The notes beneath the pieces were generated by a model that saw only the letters and a list, made by a program, of their open reading frames with translations, did not search any database and was not told where the DNA came from. Below, one piece after another: positions 1 to 5,412 of a stretch of 5,590 nucleotides of DNA. Each line of letters starts with the position of its first letter. The stretch's first letter is position 1. Origin of the DNA: Desulfobacteraceae bacterium. Its GTDB lineage: Bacteria; Desulfobacterota; Desulfobacteria; Desulfobacterales; Desulfobacteraceae. A program made the position numbers and the translations under genes. The stretch lies in the NCBI GenBank assembly GCA_003354055.1, contig PIVQ01000509.1:1-5590 (forward strand), given 5' to 3'.

Positions 1-80
1 TTCACTGACCAATTTTCAAAGATCAAACTTAGCCTTTTTCGAAGAACCCGGTGAAGCTGAGTTCTCTTGAAGACCGGCGA
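1..80 (-). promoter_or_regulatory. Probable rRNA operon leader with boxA-like motif
   Basis: This is the predicted 5' leader transcribed leftward from the promoter at 81-109, with a start near position 74-75. At 9-24 the minus strand reads GATCTTTGAAAATTGG. This resembles the conserved leader element found shortly upstream of 16S genes in many bacteria, the boxA-like CTTTGAAAA motif that loads Nus antitermination factors. No structural RNA sequence is visible before the window ends, so the RNA gene itself is inferred to lie just to the left. The identification rests on the motif plus the promoter architecture behind it. A tRNA operon leader is the main alternative. Confidence 0.6.
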
Positions 81-109
81 ATAATGCCCGAAACCCACGG
101 GGTTGTCAA
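81..109 (-). promoter_or_regulatory. Strong sigma70 promoter, rRNA type
   Basis: On the minus strand a perfect -35 hexamer TTGACA (104-109) is followed after exactly 17 bases by CATTAT (81-86), four of six matches to the consensus -10. The bases after the -10, TCGCCGG, form a GC-rich discriminator of the kind that makes stable-RNA promoters sensitive to ppGpp. The likely start is a G near 74-75. Transcription runs out of the left side of the window. The combination with an A-tract UP element and a boxA-like leader argues for an rRNA operon promoter rather than a protein-gene promoter. Confidence 0.72.
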
Positions 110-110
110 A

Positions 111-140
111 CCCTTTTTTTATTTTTTGCATCTTTTTTTT
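111..140 (-). promoter_or_regulatory. A-tract UP element upstream of the -35
   Basis: Directly upstream of the TTGACA hexamer the minus strand carries three A-runs: at 133-140 (8 A), 122-127 (6 A) and 114-120 (7 A). They fall at about -39 to -65 relative to the predicted start, where the alpha C-terminal domain of RNA polymerase contacts UP elements of strong rRNA promoters. The position and composition are seen directly; the function is inferred from E. coli rrn promoters. Confidence 0.6.
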
Positions 141-388
141 CCTGATCTTGAATCAAAACATAAATTACTCTTTCAATTCAAGTAGTTCAAGAACAATAAA
201 TATTTCGAGAACAAACACAATTTTCTCGGTCAAGCAATCTTTCTGCCCTATTGGATAATATACATGAGTGGCTATCAGAGCTGGAAGAAAAGAATACCTT
301 CGTTAAGATCTCTTAAAAACAAATGAGCTATTTATTTAGAATTGCTAAAACGATTACAGATGAACGCCGCTATCGGGTCGACCCAAAG
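141..388. other. A/T-rich intergenic region, no gene seen
   Basis: This stretch lies between the end of the histidine kinase gene and the UP element. Neither strand shows a convincing reading frame with a ribosome binding site, and no tRNA-like cloverleaf was recognised. It contains a 10-base perfect palindrome GGGTCGACCC at 375-384, just after the kinase stop codon, without a following T-run. It also contains short TTCAAG-like direct repeats at 177, 186 and 204. No convincing intrinsic terminator for the kinase transcript is visible. Confidence 0.6.
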
Positions 389-2422
389 TTAGCCACCCAT
401 GGGCAGGCGAATACGGAAACAGGTCCCATACCCCAACGTTGACTCTACCTCAATCTGACCTTTGTGATTTTCAGTGACAATAAAATATGAGACAGCGAGC
501 CCAAGGCCGGTTCCTTCCCCAACGGCCTTGGTGGTAAAAAACGGCTCAAAAATCCGTTTTCTGACCTCTTCTGTCATGCCTGTACCGTTATCACTTATTT
601 CAATGCAAACCTGATCCTTTTCCCTGAATGTGCGCATGAGAAAACGGGGATTGATATCCTTGTCCTTCCCGATCATGGCCTGGGCACCGTTAGAGAGAAT
701 ATTAAAGAATACCTGCTGAATCTCACTGGACTTGCAGTTAGTTCTGGGCAGGTCGGGATCATACTCGCGATCCACCTGAATCTGTTTAAAGTCAAATTTC
801 TTTTTCAGGTTGTAATCGCTGGCGGCAAGCTCCAGAGTCTGGTCCAGGAGCAGGGATACATCTTCCGGCACAAAACCGGAGGCGGATTTTCGGGAAAAGG
901 ACAGCATGTTTGAAACAATGGCTGCCGCCCGTTTACCGGCATCCATGACCGAATCCAGCATCTTATGAATATCACGGCGGTCCATATAAGTGTTAAGGGC
1001 GTTGAAATCAAGTTCCAGTTCTTCTGCTGCTTTGAGGTTTGCCGGTATGGGGCTCTGGATCCGATTTCGAATGACCTGGGTATTCTGAAGGATACCTGCC
1101 AGGGGATTGTTGATCTCATGGGCCATGCCAGCGGCAAGCCCACCTAAGGAGACCATCTTTTCAGACTGGACAATCATCTCTTCCAGCCGCTTTTTCTCAT
1201 CTTCCTGTTTTTTAAGACTTAGAGCTTCGACCAATGCCACAGCCAGCATCTGGGCGGCATCCTGATCCCCTTTTGTAAAGCCGTTTTTGTTACCGGCAAA
1301 TGCAACCATGCCCAGAACTTCGGCCCCCAGAACCATTGGAATTCCCATAAAGGCATCAATGGGAATATGATCTTCGGGAATGTTCAAAAAATCAGGATGG
1401 CTTGCAGGATCGTTGACCAGAACACTCTGCCTGTCCATTAGTATCCGGGAACGCAACCCCCTGGTGCACTTGTCCAGCATTTTAATGTCAGGCAGACTGT
1501 TATCCAACCCGCAATCCTGTCTTGCCTGTTCGGAAATAGCAAGGATCGCCATCTTATTATTATCCTCGTCCATTTCTCCCACAAAGCAGTATTGGCTTGG
1601 AATCACAGCCTGGGCAATAGGAATGAACAACTCTGCAATTTCTCTGTACGATGCGGCAAGCATCGACTTTTGAAAAAAGGTGTTCACAGATGAGATGACC
1701 ATGCTCTGGTGGAGGATCTGTTTTTCCTTTAGAATTTTCTGACGGATTTCCCCTTCAAGGTTTTTGTTGGTCAATGCCAGGTCTTCTATTTTTTCCTTGA
1801 TGGCATCCCGCATGATGGCAAAGTTCCTGGACAATATCCCCACTTCACCGACCCCGTTTTCTTCGATTTCTTTTTCAAGATTTCCAGAGGCGATTTCCGA
1901 TGCAACCTCGGCAAGATTGGTAACCGGTTTCATCAATGCGTTGATCAGAAAAACCAGGACAATGGCCAATACCAGGATCACGGAAAATGTGAACCACAGC
2001 ATCTTTGTCCTGAATCCTGATAATTTTTTTTCAATAAGGCTGGTGGAATAGACAACAGAGATCTTACCCAGTTTCAGCCCATTATAATAGATATAAAAGT
2101 TCTTGTGTATATCCATTCCCCCGGGTTCGAACTCCCGCTTCAAATGGATGTTGATATCAATATCAGATTCGAGAATGGCGATACTTCTCATATTCTCGTC
2201 ATCAAAAAAAGTCTCCATATTAACCTTAAGGGTTTCCAGGTCAACATTGTATAGGGGGCGGGTATTAACCAGACGCATGACATAGGCAGCTTTATCGATC
2301 TTGGTTCTCAAGCTGGCCAGCTCAAGTTTTCGAACCTGCTCTGTAATATAAAAGCAGAGAAACAGACTAATGATACTGCAGGCAACAACAACAACGGTTA
2401 TTATTCGCGACCTCAGGCCCAT
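389..2422 (-). CDS. Membrane sensor histidine kinase with HAMP and GAF
   Basis: A 677-residue two-component sensor kinase, predicted to autophosphorylate and pass phosphate to an unknown response regulator. Order of parts: transmembrane segment 1 (about 7-26), an extracytoplasmic sensor of about 115 residues with a Cache/PAS-like look, transmembrane segment 2 (about 142-163), HAMP (about 163-215), a short coiled coil, GAF (about 240-402), HisKA with the H-box AHEINNPL (phosphoacceptor His435), and a HATPase_c domain with N-box Asn574/Asn578, G1 box DNGTG at 611-615, FEPFFTTK at 625-632 and G2 GEGTGLGL at 635-642. All catalytic motifs are intact. The dimerisation helices carry a roughly 40-residue insert (about 452-490) between the H-box helix and the second helix. 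The ATG start is preceded by CAGGA at 9-10 bases. It sits 66 bases after parA, possibly in the same transcript. The ligand and partner are unknown. Confidence 0.93.
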   Translation of the reverse strand: MGLRSRIITVVVVACSIISLFLCFYITEQVRKLELASLRTKIDKAAYVMRLVNTRPLYNVDLETLKVNMETFFDDENMRSIAILESDIDINIHLKREFEPGGMDIHKNFYIYYNGLKLGKISVVYSTSLIEKKLSGFRTKMLWFTFSVILVLAIVLVFLINALMKPVTNLAEVASEIASGNLEKEIEENGVGEVGILSRNFAIMRDAIKEKIEDLALTNKNLEGEIRQKILKEKQILHQSMVISSVNTFFQKSMLAASYREIAELFIPIAQAVIPSQYCFVGEMDEDNNKMAILAISEQARQDCGLDNSLPDIKMLDKCTRGLRSRILMDRQSVLVNDPASHPDFLNIPEDHIPIDAFMGIPMVLGAEVLGMVAFAGNKNGFTKGDQDAAQMLAVALVEALSLKKQEDEKKRLEEMIVQSEKMVSLGGLAAGMAHEINNPLAGILQNTQVIRNRIQSPIPANLKAAEELELDFNALNTYMDRRDIHKMLDSVMDAGKRAAAIVSNMLSFSRKSASGFVPEDVSLLLDQTLELAASDYNLKKKFDFKQIQVDREYDPDLPRTNCKSSEIQQVFFNILSNGAQAMIGKDKDINPRFLMRTFREKDQVCIEISDNGTGMTEEVRKRIFEPFFTTKAVGEGTGLGLAVSYFIVTENHKGQIEVESTLGYGTCFRIRLPMGG

Positions 2423-2488
2423 GGTTTTTATTCCTGTGAAATACGGTGACTATAGATGCAACGCCTAATATTTGCACAGATTATAAAT

Positions 2489-3430
2489 TTAGACAAGAGC
2501 TGTCTCATCCATGGAGATTTTTCTCACCAGCGCTCTGTAATCTTCCGACACATTGGAACCCGGCGCATATTCATAAATTGTTTTCCCAAAGGAAGGGGCT
2601 TCGGATAGGCTTTCATTGTAGCGTATCGGCGTACACAGATGCTTTGGGTACAATTTTTTCAATTGCTCGTAAAGATTTTGTGGTCCCTTGATCCGGGCAT
2701 CTAGAAAGGTGGGAAGAATATACTTGAGCTGGATCTCCTGCCGATATTTCTGAATGGCACCCAGACTTTTTATAAACTCTGACAACCCGTGAAGCGGCAT
2801 CACTTCAAGGGCAACGGGGACCAATACTTCCGTTGCATAAAATAGTACATTGACAATAAGCTGATCCCAGCCGGGTGAGGTATCAATAAGAATATAATCA
2901 TACTGCCGGTCCAGAGGCTTCAGTGCTTCTGCCAGTGTCCATTCCGCACCAAAACTTTTGCGGTCAATGATTCGTTTTACACCGGCAAGGGATTTACCAC
3001 CGCTAAGCAGCCAAAGATTCTTCCGGGCTTCCACCAGGCAGTCTTCCACAGGCAATTCCTTGGTCAGCAACTCCGTGAGCCCGGCTGAGGGGCGTTTTCC
3101 TAAAATATATGAAGATTGCCCCTGGGTATCGGTATCCACGAGAAGCACCTTGTGACCGGCCAATGCCAATCCAGCACCTAAGTTTACACTGGTCGTGGTT
3201 TTACCCACCCCGCCTTTACTCAAAGTGATACAAATTTTGCGGGCCTGGTTAAATTTGTTGGCCTCGTCAGGTGCAGGGGATTTAAACAGAGCATCCAGGG
3301 CTACCGGGAATTTAAATTTACAGGATCTGCAGGTGGCCAGAACATTTTTCTTTCCACTCGTAGCATAGGTCTTAATTGTATCGGGGTTGACCTTGTGCTT
3401 TCTGGCGCACTGGGGACAGACGATAATCAC
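2489..3430 (-). CDS. ParA/Soj-family ATPase with N-terminal zinc ribbon
   Basis: A 313-residue protein with two parts. Residues 1-40 form a predicted zinc ribbon with CPQC (Cys5, Cys8) and CRSC (Cys34, Cys37), similar in layout to MJ0042-type fingers. Residues about 64-310 are a ParA/MinD-type ATPase: deviant Walker A KGGVGKTTT at 72-80 with the signature Lys72 and Lys77, Walker A' VLLVDTDTQGQ (Asp99, Asp101), and Walker B ILIDTSPG with Asp183. The C-terminal stretch IRYNESLSEAPSFGKTIYEY is Soj-like, which favours ParA over MinD; no MinD-type C-terminal amphipathic helix is evident. Such ATPases form ATP dimers that bind DNA and position cargo. The GTG start overlaps the preceding stop as GTGA, with AAGGAGG upstream, so coupled translation is likely. 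No parB is nearby, so the cargo is probably a protein complex rather than a chromosome (inference). Confidence 0.9.
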   Translation of the reverse strand: MIIVCPQCARKHKVNPDTIKTYATSGKKNVLATCRSCKFKFPVALDALFKSPAPDEANKFNQARKICITLSKGGVGKTTTSVNLGAGLALAGHKVLLVDTDTQGQSSYILGKRPSAGLTELLTKELPVEDCLVEARKNLWLLSGGKSLAGVKRIIDRKSFGAEWTLAEALKPLDRQYDYILIDTSPGWDQLIVNVLFYATEVLVPVALEVMPLHGLSEFIKSLGAIQKYRQEIQLKYILPTFLDARIKGPQNLYEQLKKLYPKHLCTPIRYNESLSEAPSFGKTIYEYAPGSNVSEDYRALVRKISMDETALV

Positions 3431-3741
3431 TGGTACTCCTCCTTTTCTAACTCTGCCATAATGGCATCCACAGCAATACTGGCCAGTCTCTTCATTGAAA
3501 CCTGGCCTGAAGAACCGGATCCGACTTTAATTTTAATCTTTGCCTTGCCTTCCCAGATTTCAACCGACACATTCCCCTTGGATGCCTTCCAGGAAGAATG
3601 GGAGGTGGGTTCAACCGCAGTCGGAGAGTCTTCCGAACCTTTAGTCCGGTAGATCAGACAGTCCAACTCTCTGGTATTACCTTCGAATTCCTTGTCATCT
3701 GCGTCAAGGATGCTGTCCATTACATCTTTTTTCTTGGCCAT
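3427..3741 (-). CDS. Small conserved-context protein of unknown function
   Basis: This 104-residue protein is not recognised as any named family. It starts with a basic patch (MAKKK) followed by an acidic helix-like stretch, then a low-complexity Ser/Thr/Pro linker (about 35-50). Next comes a probable beta hairpin with alternating residues (57-73, GNVSVEIWEGKAKIKIKV) and a C-terminal amphipathic helix (about 82-103). It has no signal peptide or membrane segment, so it is probably cytoplasmic. Its ATG lies 3 bases after the PilZ gene stop, and its TGA stop overlaps the GTG start of the ParA gene by 4 bases. That tight packing supports a real gene whose product works with one or both neighbours. 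A Lys-rich N-terminus is a feature of several peptides that stimulate ParA ATPases, but this is only suggestive. The upstream Shine-Dalgarno is weak (AAGAG), which fits translational coupling. Confidence 0.8.
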   Translation of the reverse strand: MAKKKDVMDSILDADDKEFEGNTRELDCLIYRTKGSEDSPTAVEPTSHSSWKASKGNVSVEIWEGKAKIKIKVGSGSSGQVSMKRLASIAVDAIMAELEKEEYQ

Positions 3742-3744
3742 GAT

Positions 3745-4176
3745 TTAACTCTTTTCTGACGCCTGATCCTCAGGCGGTTGATCTTGTTCCAGTGCACGGG
3801 TCTTCATCTGGCTGAGGATGGTTTCAAGTCTTTCCCTGTCTTTCAAAGACACATCCAGCCAGTCGACACCAAACTGGAGGTTGCCATAATCATGAACCGA
3901 ACAGTGGATCACCTTCCCCTTAAGACCGGTTAGCCTTTGGGTACCTATCCAGAACTCGGCATCTTCAATAACCTGGCCGGATTCAAAATCAAGGCAGGAT
4001 TCTGCGTGAATGGAAACACCGGTGACTGAGACATTGGCTACTGAGTAGGTTCTTCCGCAAAAAACAGCCAGAACATTGTCTTTATCGGATACAGGCACCC
4101 TGAAAGAGTGGCGAACCGGTGCGTCCGACGGATCAGTGTCGGGTAAAGGCTGGAAATCGATGGAGTTTTCTGTCAT
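3745..4176 (-). CDS. PilZ domain protein, predicted c-di-GMP receptor
   Basis: A 143-residue single-domain protein. The two c-di-GMP binding motifs of PilZ are both complete: RxxxR as RHSFR (Arg22, Arg26) and (D/N)xSxxG as NVSVTG (Asn48, Ser50, Gly53). The beta-barrel continues to about residue 107, with the typical closing pattern FGVDWLDVSLKDRERLETIL forming the C-terminal helix. A charged, probably disordered tail follows (about 128-143). The protein is cytoplasmic, with no enzymatic or membrane part, so it likely acts as an adaptor that changes a partner when c-di-GMP binds. The ATG is preceded by AGGAG at 7 bases. It is the first gene of a run with the 104-residue protein and ParA, and its promoter is probably at 4241-4269. 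Family assignment is firm; the process it controls is unknown. Confidence 0.9.
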   Translation of the reverse strand: MTENSIDFQPLPDTDPSDAPVRHSFRVPVSDKDNVLAVFCGRTYSVANVSVTGVSIHAESCLDFESGQVIEDAEFWIGTQRLTGLKGKVIHCSVHDYGNLQFGVDWLDVSLKDRERLETILSQMKTRALEQDQPPEDQASEKS

Positions 4177-4190
4177 TGGTCTTCTCCTGC

Positions 4191-4213
4191 CAGCAATTGC
4201 ATTTACAGCAATT
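4191..4213 (-). repeat. Direct and inverted repeat in the PilZ operon leader
   Basis: The octamer CAGCAATT occurs at 4191-4198 and again at 4206-4213, a 15-base period. On the minus strand AATTGC (from 4213) can also pair with GCAATT across a 7-base loop, and GCAATTGC at 4193-4200 is a perfect palindrome. The element lies within the predicted leader, just upstream of the Shine-Dalgarno at 4184-4188. It could be an operator or a small leader hairpin, or chance in A/T-rich sequence. Confidence 0.35.
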
Positions 4214-4240
4214 TTGTGGAATTAATTACACATCTTTCAA

Positions 4241-4269
4241 ATACTATCAGGTCCCCGGAGGCCAGGCAA
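4241..4269 (-). promoter_or_regulatory. Candidate sigma70 promoter for the PilZ-ParA operon
   Basis: On the minus strand TTGCCT (4264-4269, four of six matches) is followed by a 17-base spacer and TAGTAT (4241-4246, four of six), with an extended -10 TGA directly before it. A run of T at 4273-4280 lies just upstream of the -35 and could add UP-like character. The start would be near 4234, leaving a leader of about 58 bases before the PilZ ATG. It lies after the atpE terminator, where a new promoter is expected. Confidence 0.5.
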
Positions 4270-4314
4270 GTTAAAAAAAAGTAAGCATGGGGGATAAGAC
4301 TATAATAGAGAAGG

Positions 4315-4350
4315 AAAAAAAAAGGGGCAACCCCTAAAAGGAGTTGCCCC
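4315..4350 (-). terminator. Intrinsic terminator after atpE
   Basis: On the minus strand GGGGCAACTCC (4350-4340) pairs with GGGGTTGCCCC (4334-4324) over 11 base pairs with one G-T wobble and a 5-base loop, followed directly by nine T (4323-4315). It starts 24 bases after the atpE stop codon. The plus strand lacks a T-run on the other side, so it works in one direction. It cleanly ends the atpI-atpB-atpE transcript. Confidence 0.93.
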
Positions 4351-4374
4351 TAAAAAACTTTAAAGCGGTAAGGC

Positions 4375-4641
4375 TTATGCGCCCAGCATAGCCTTCGCAG
4401 CATTAAGTGCGGGATGAGCATACATCAGGATAAGAGCAACAACCAGGGCGTAGATACAAAGAGACTCGATCATGGCCAGACCGATCAGCATGTTAACCTG
4501 GATTTTACCAGCTGCTTCAGGGTTTCTGGAGATACCACTCATTGCGCCGGCAAGACCAAGACCCTGACCAATGCCACAACCAAAAGCGGCGATACCAATT
4601 GCAAGACCTGCTGCCCATACACTACCAACTAGAAATTCCAT
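4375..4641 (-). CDS. atpE: F0F1 ATP synthase subunit c
   Basis: An 88-residue proteolipid that forms the rotating ring of the F0 motor. It is a hairpin of two membrane helices: helix 1 (about 6-33) with the glycine-rich packing motif [13 protein letters not shown], the polar loop [10 protein letters not shown] with the conserved Arg39-Asn40-Pro41, and helix 2 (about 50-75) with the ion-carrying Glu59 in the context [13 protein letters not shown]. Gln26, Glu59 and Ser60 correspond to ligands of the Na+ site in the Ilyobacter tartaricus ring, but the position of its Thr67 is Leu61 here, so the coupling ion (H+ or Na+) is not settled by sequence. Length is normal for the family. The ATG has a strong AAGGAG at 6 bases, behind an A/T-only tract. 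It follows atpB by 74 bases and ends the operon. Confidence 0.97.
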   Translation of the reverse strand: MEFLVGSVWAAGLAIGIAAFGCGIGQGLGLAGAMSGISRNPEAAGKIQVNMLIGLAMIESLCIYALVVALILMYAHPALNAAKAMLGA

Positions 4642-4653
4642 GTTTTACTCCTT

Positions 4654-4695
4654 AAAAATTATATATATTATAAAATAAACGGGGCTTCTTCCAAA
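4654..4695 (-). promoter_or_regulatory. A/T tract with possible internal promoter before atpE
   Basis: The minus strand between the atpB stop and the atpE Shine-Dalgarno holds 26 consecutive A/T bases (4679-4654). Within it is a perfect TATAAT (4667-4672), and TTGGAA (4689-4694, four of six matches to -35) lies 16 bases upstream. That would start a short transcript near 4660, about 19 bases before the ATG. The tract could also act as an unstructured translation enhancer, as the U-rich region before E. coli atpE does. Both readings would raise c-subunit output. The sequence is clear; the function is inference. Confidence 0.4.
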
Positions 4696-4715
4696 AAATC
4701 CCGTAAAACTCTTAA

Positions 4716-5411
4716 TTAATGCGCTTCTTCAATGGCACCGGCAATGTACATGGTGGCCAGAAGAAAAAATACAAATGCCTGAACCAGGGCTACGAAAGAA
4801 CCCAGTGCCATAACCGGCAGAGGCGCCAGGAACATACCGCCCAGACCCAGAAGGATACCTACAACCAACTCATGACCTGCCATGTTTCCGAAAAGACGGA
4901 AAGTCAGGGAAAGAACCCTGGCAGTATGACCGATGATTTCAATGGGTAGAAACAAGGGGATCATTGCAGGAACGGGACCCAGGAAATGTTTGATATATTT
5001 GATACCGTGCGCCTGGACACCGATTACGTGACTCCAGAGGACAGCGATAAGCGCCAGCCCCAGAGTGGTGTTGATATTGGCTGTGGGCGGGAAAAAAGCG
5101 GGAACCAGACCCATCAGGTTACCCAGAAGGACAAAAAGGAAAATGGTCATCAACAGGGGGAAGGATTTACGTCCTTCATCGCCTGTAACGGTTACCATGA
5201 ACTCTTCAAGCCCGGAAATCAGAACTTCAAAAACATTCTGAACTGTTTTGGGCACCATGGATACACTTTTTCCACCAAGCCATCCGAAAAAAATTAAAAT
5301 AGCCATGGCCAACCACATATAGGTCACCTGGGGAAAGTGCGCTGCCCATTTTTCGGCACCCGCACCGAACATACCGAACACTGAAGTAAGAAATAAATAT
5401 GGATGTTCCAC
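4716..5411 (-). CDS. atpB: F0F1 ATP synthase subunit a
   Basis: This 231-residue subunit provides the two half-channels for ions beside the c-ring. It has about five to six membrane helices: roughly 31-47, 84-107, 115-136, 150-190 (the long tilted pair region) and 196-226. The family signature is SLTFRLFGNMAGHEL, with the essential arginine at Arg172 (E. coli Arg210) and Glu181 in the place of E. coli Glu219. Gln211 in the closing QAFVFFLLATMYIAGA helix matches E. coli Gln252. Length is typical for the short bacterial form. The start is GTG, chosen because MEHPYLF is the usual beginning in related sulfate reducers and because AAGGAGG lies 9 bases upstream, inside the end of the AtpI-like gene. 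Only one base separates it from that gene's stop, so the two are co-translated. Confidence 0.97.
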   Translation of the reverse strand: MEHPYLFLTSVFGMFGAGAEKWAAHFPQVTYMWLAMAILIFFGWLGGKSVSMVPKTVQNVFEVLISGLEEFMVTVTGDEGRKSFPLLMTIFLFVLLGNLMGLVPAFFPPTANINTTLGLALIAVLWSHVIGVQAHGIKYIKHFLGPVPAMIPLFLPIEIIGHTARVLSLTFRLFGNMAGHELVVGILLGLGGMFLAPLPVMALGSFVALVQAFVFFLLATMYIAGAIEEAH

Positions 5412-5412
5412 C

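Noticed and set aside
264..326. Twenty-codon plus-strand reading frame starting ATGAGTGGC
   Set aside because: No Shine-Dalgarno before the ATG, no recognisable protein, and it is isolated in A/T-rich intergenic DNA.
317..337. Minus-strand hairpin AAATAAAT / ATTTGTTT as a terminator for the kinase gene
   Set aside because: The stem is all A/T with one wobble, and the T-run is part of the stem, so it is too weak to call.
1380..1673. Plus-strand open frame of 97 codons antisense to the kinase GAF region
   Set aside because: The opposite frame encodes a continuous, clearly recognisable GAF domain; the antisense product shows no domain and has no ribosome binding site.
2423..2488. Separate promoter or terminator between parA and the kinase gene
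   Set aside because: No hairpin with T-run and no hexamer pair with 16-18 base spacing was found; co-transcription remains possible but unproven.
3395..3652. Plus-strand open frame of 85 codons across the parA/small gene junction
   Set aside because: It is antisense to two tightly packed genes with good start signals and shows no recognisable protein features.
4302..4307. Perfect TATAAT on the plus strand
   Set aside because: No acceptable -35 at 16-18 bases, no extended -10, and no plus-strand gene downstream.
4679..4704. ACGGG / CCCGT inverted repeat between atpB and atpE as an attenuator
   Set aside because: Only five base pairs around a 16-base loop; unlikely to fold stably.
4986..5297. 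Plus-strand open frame of 103 codons antisense to atpB
   Set aside because: Highly charged, low-quality translation opposite a certain gene; a typical shadow frame.
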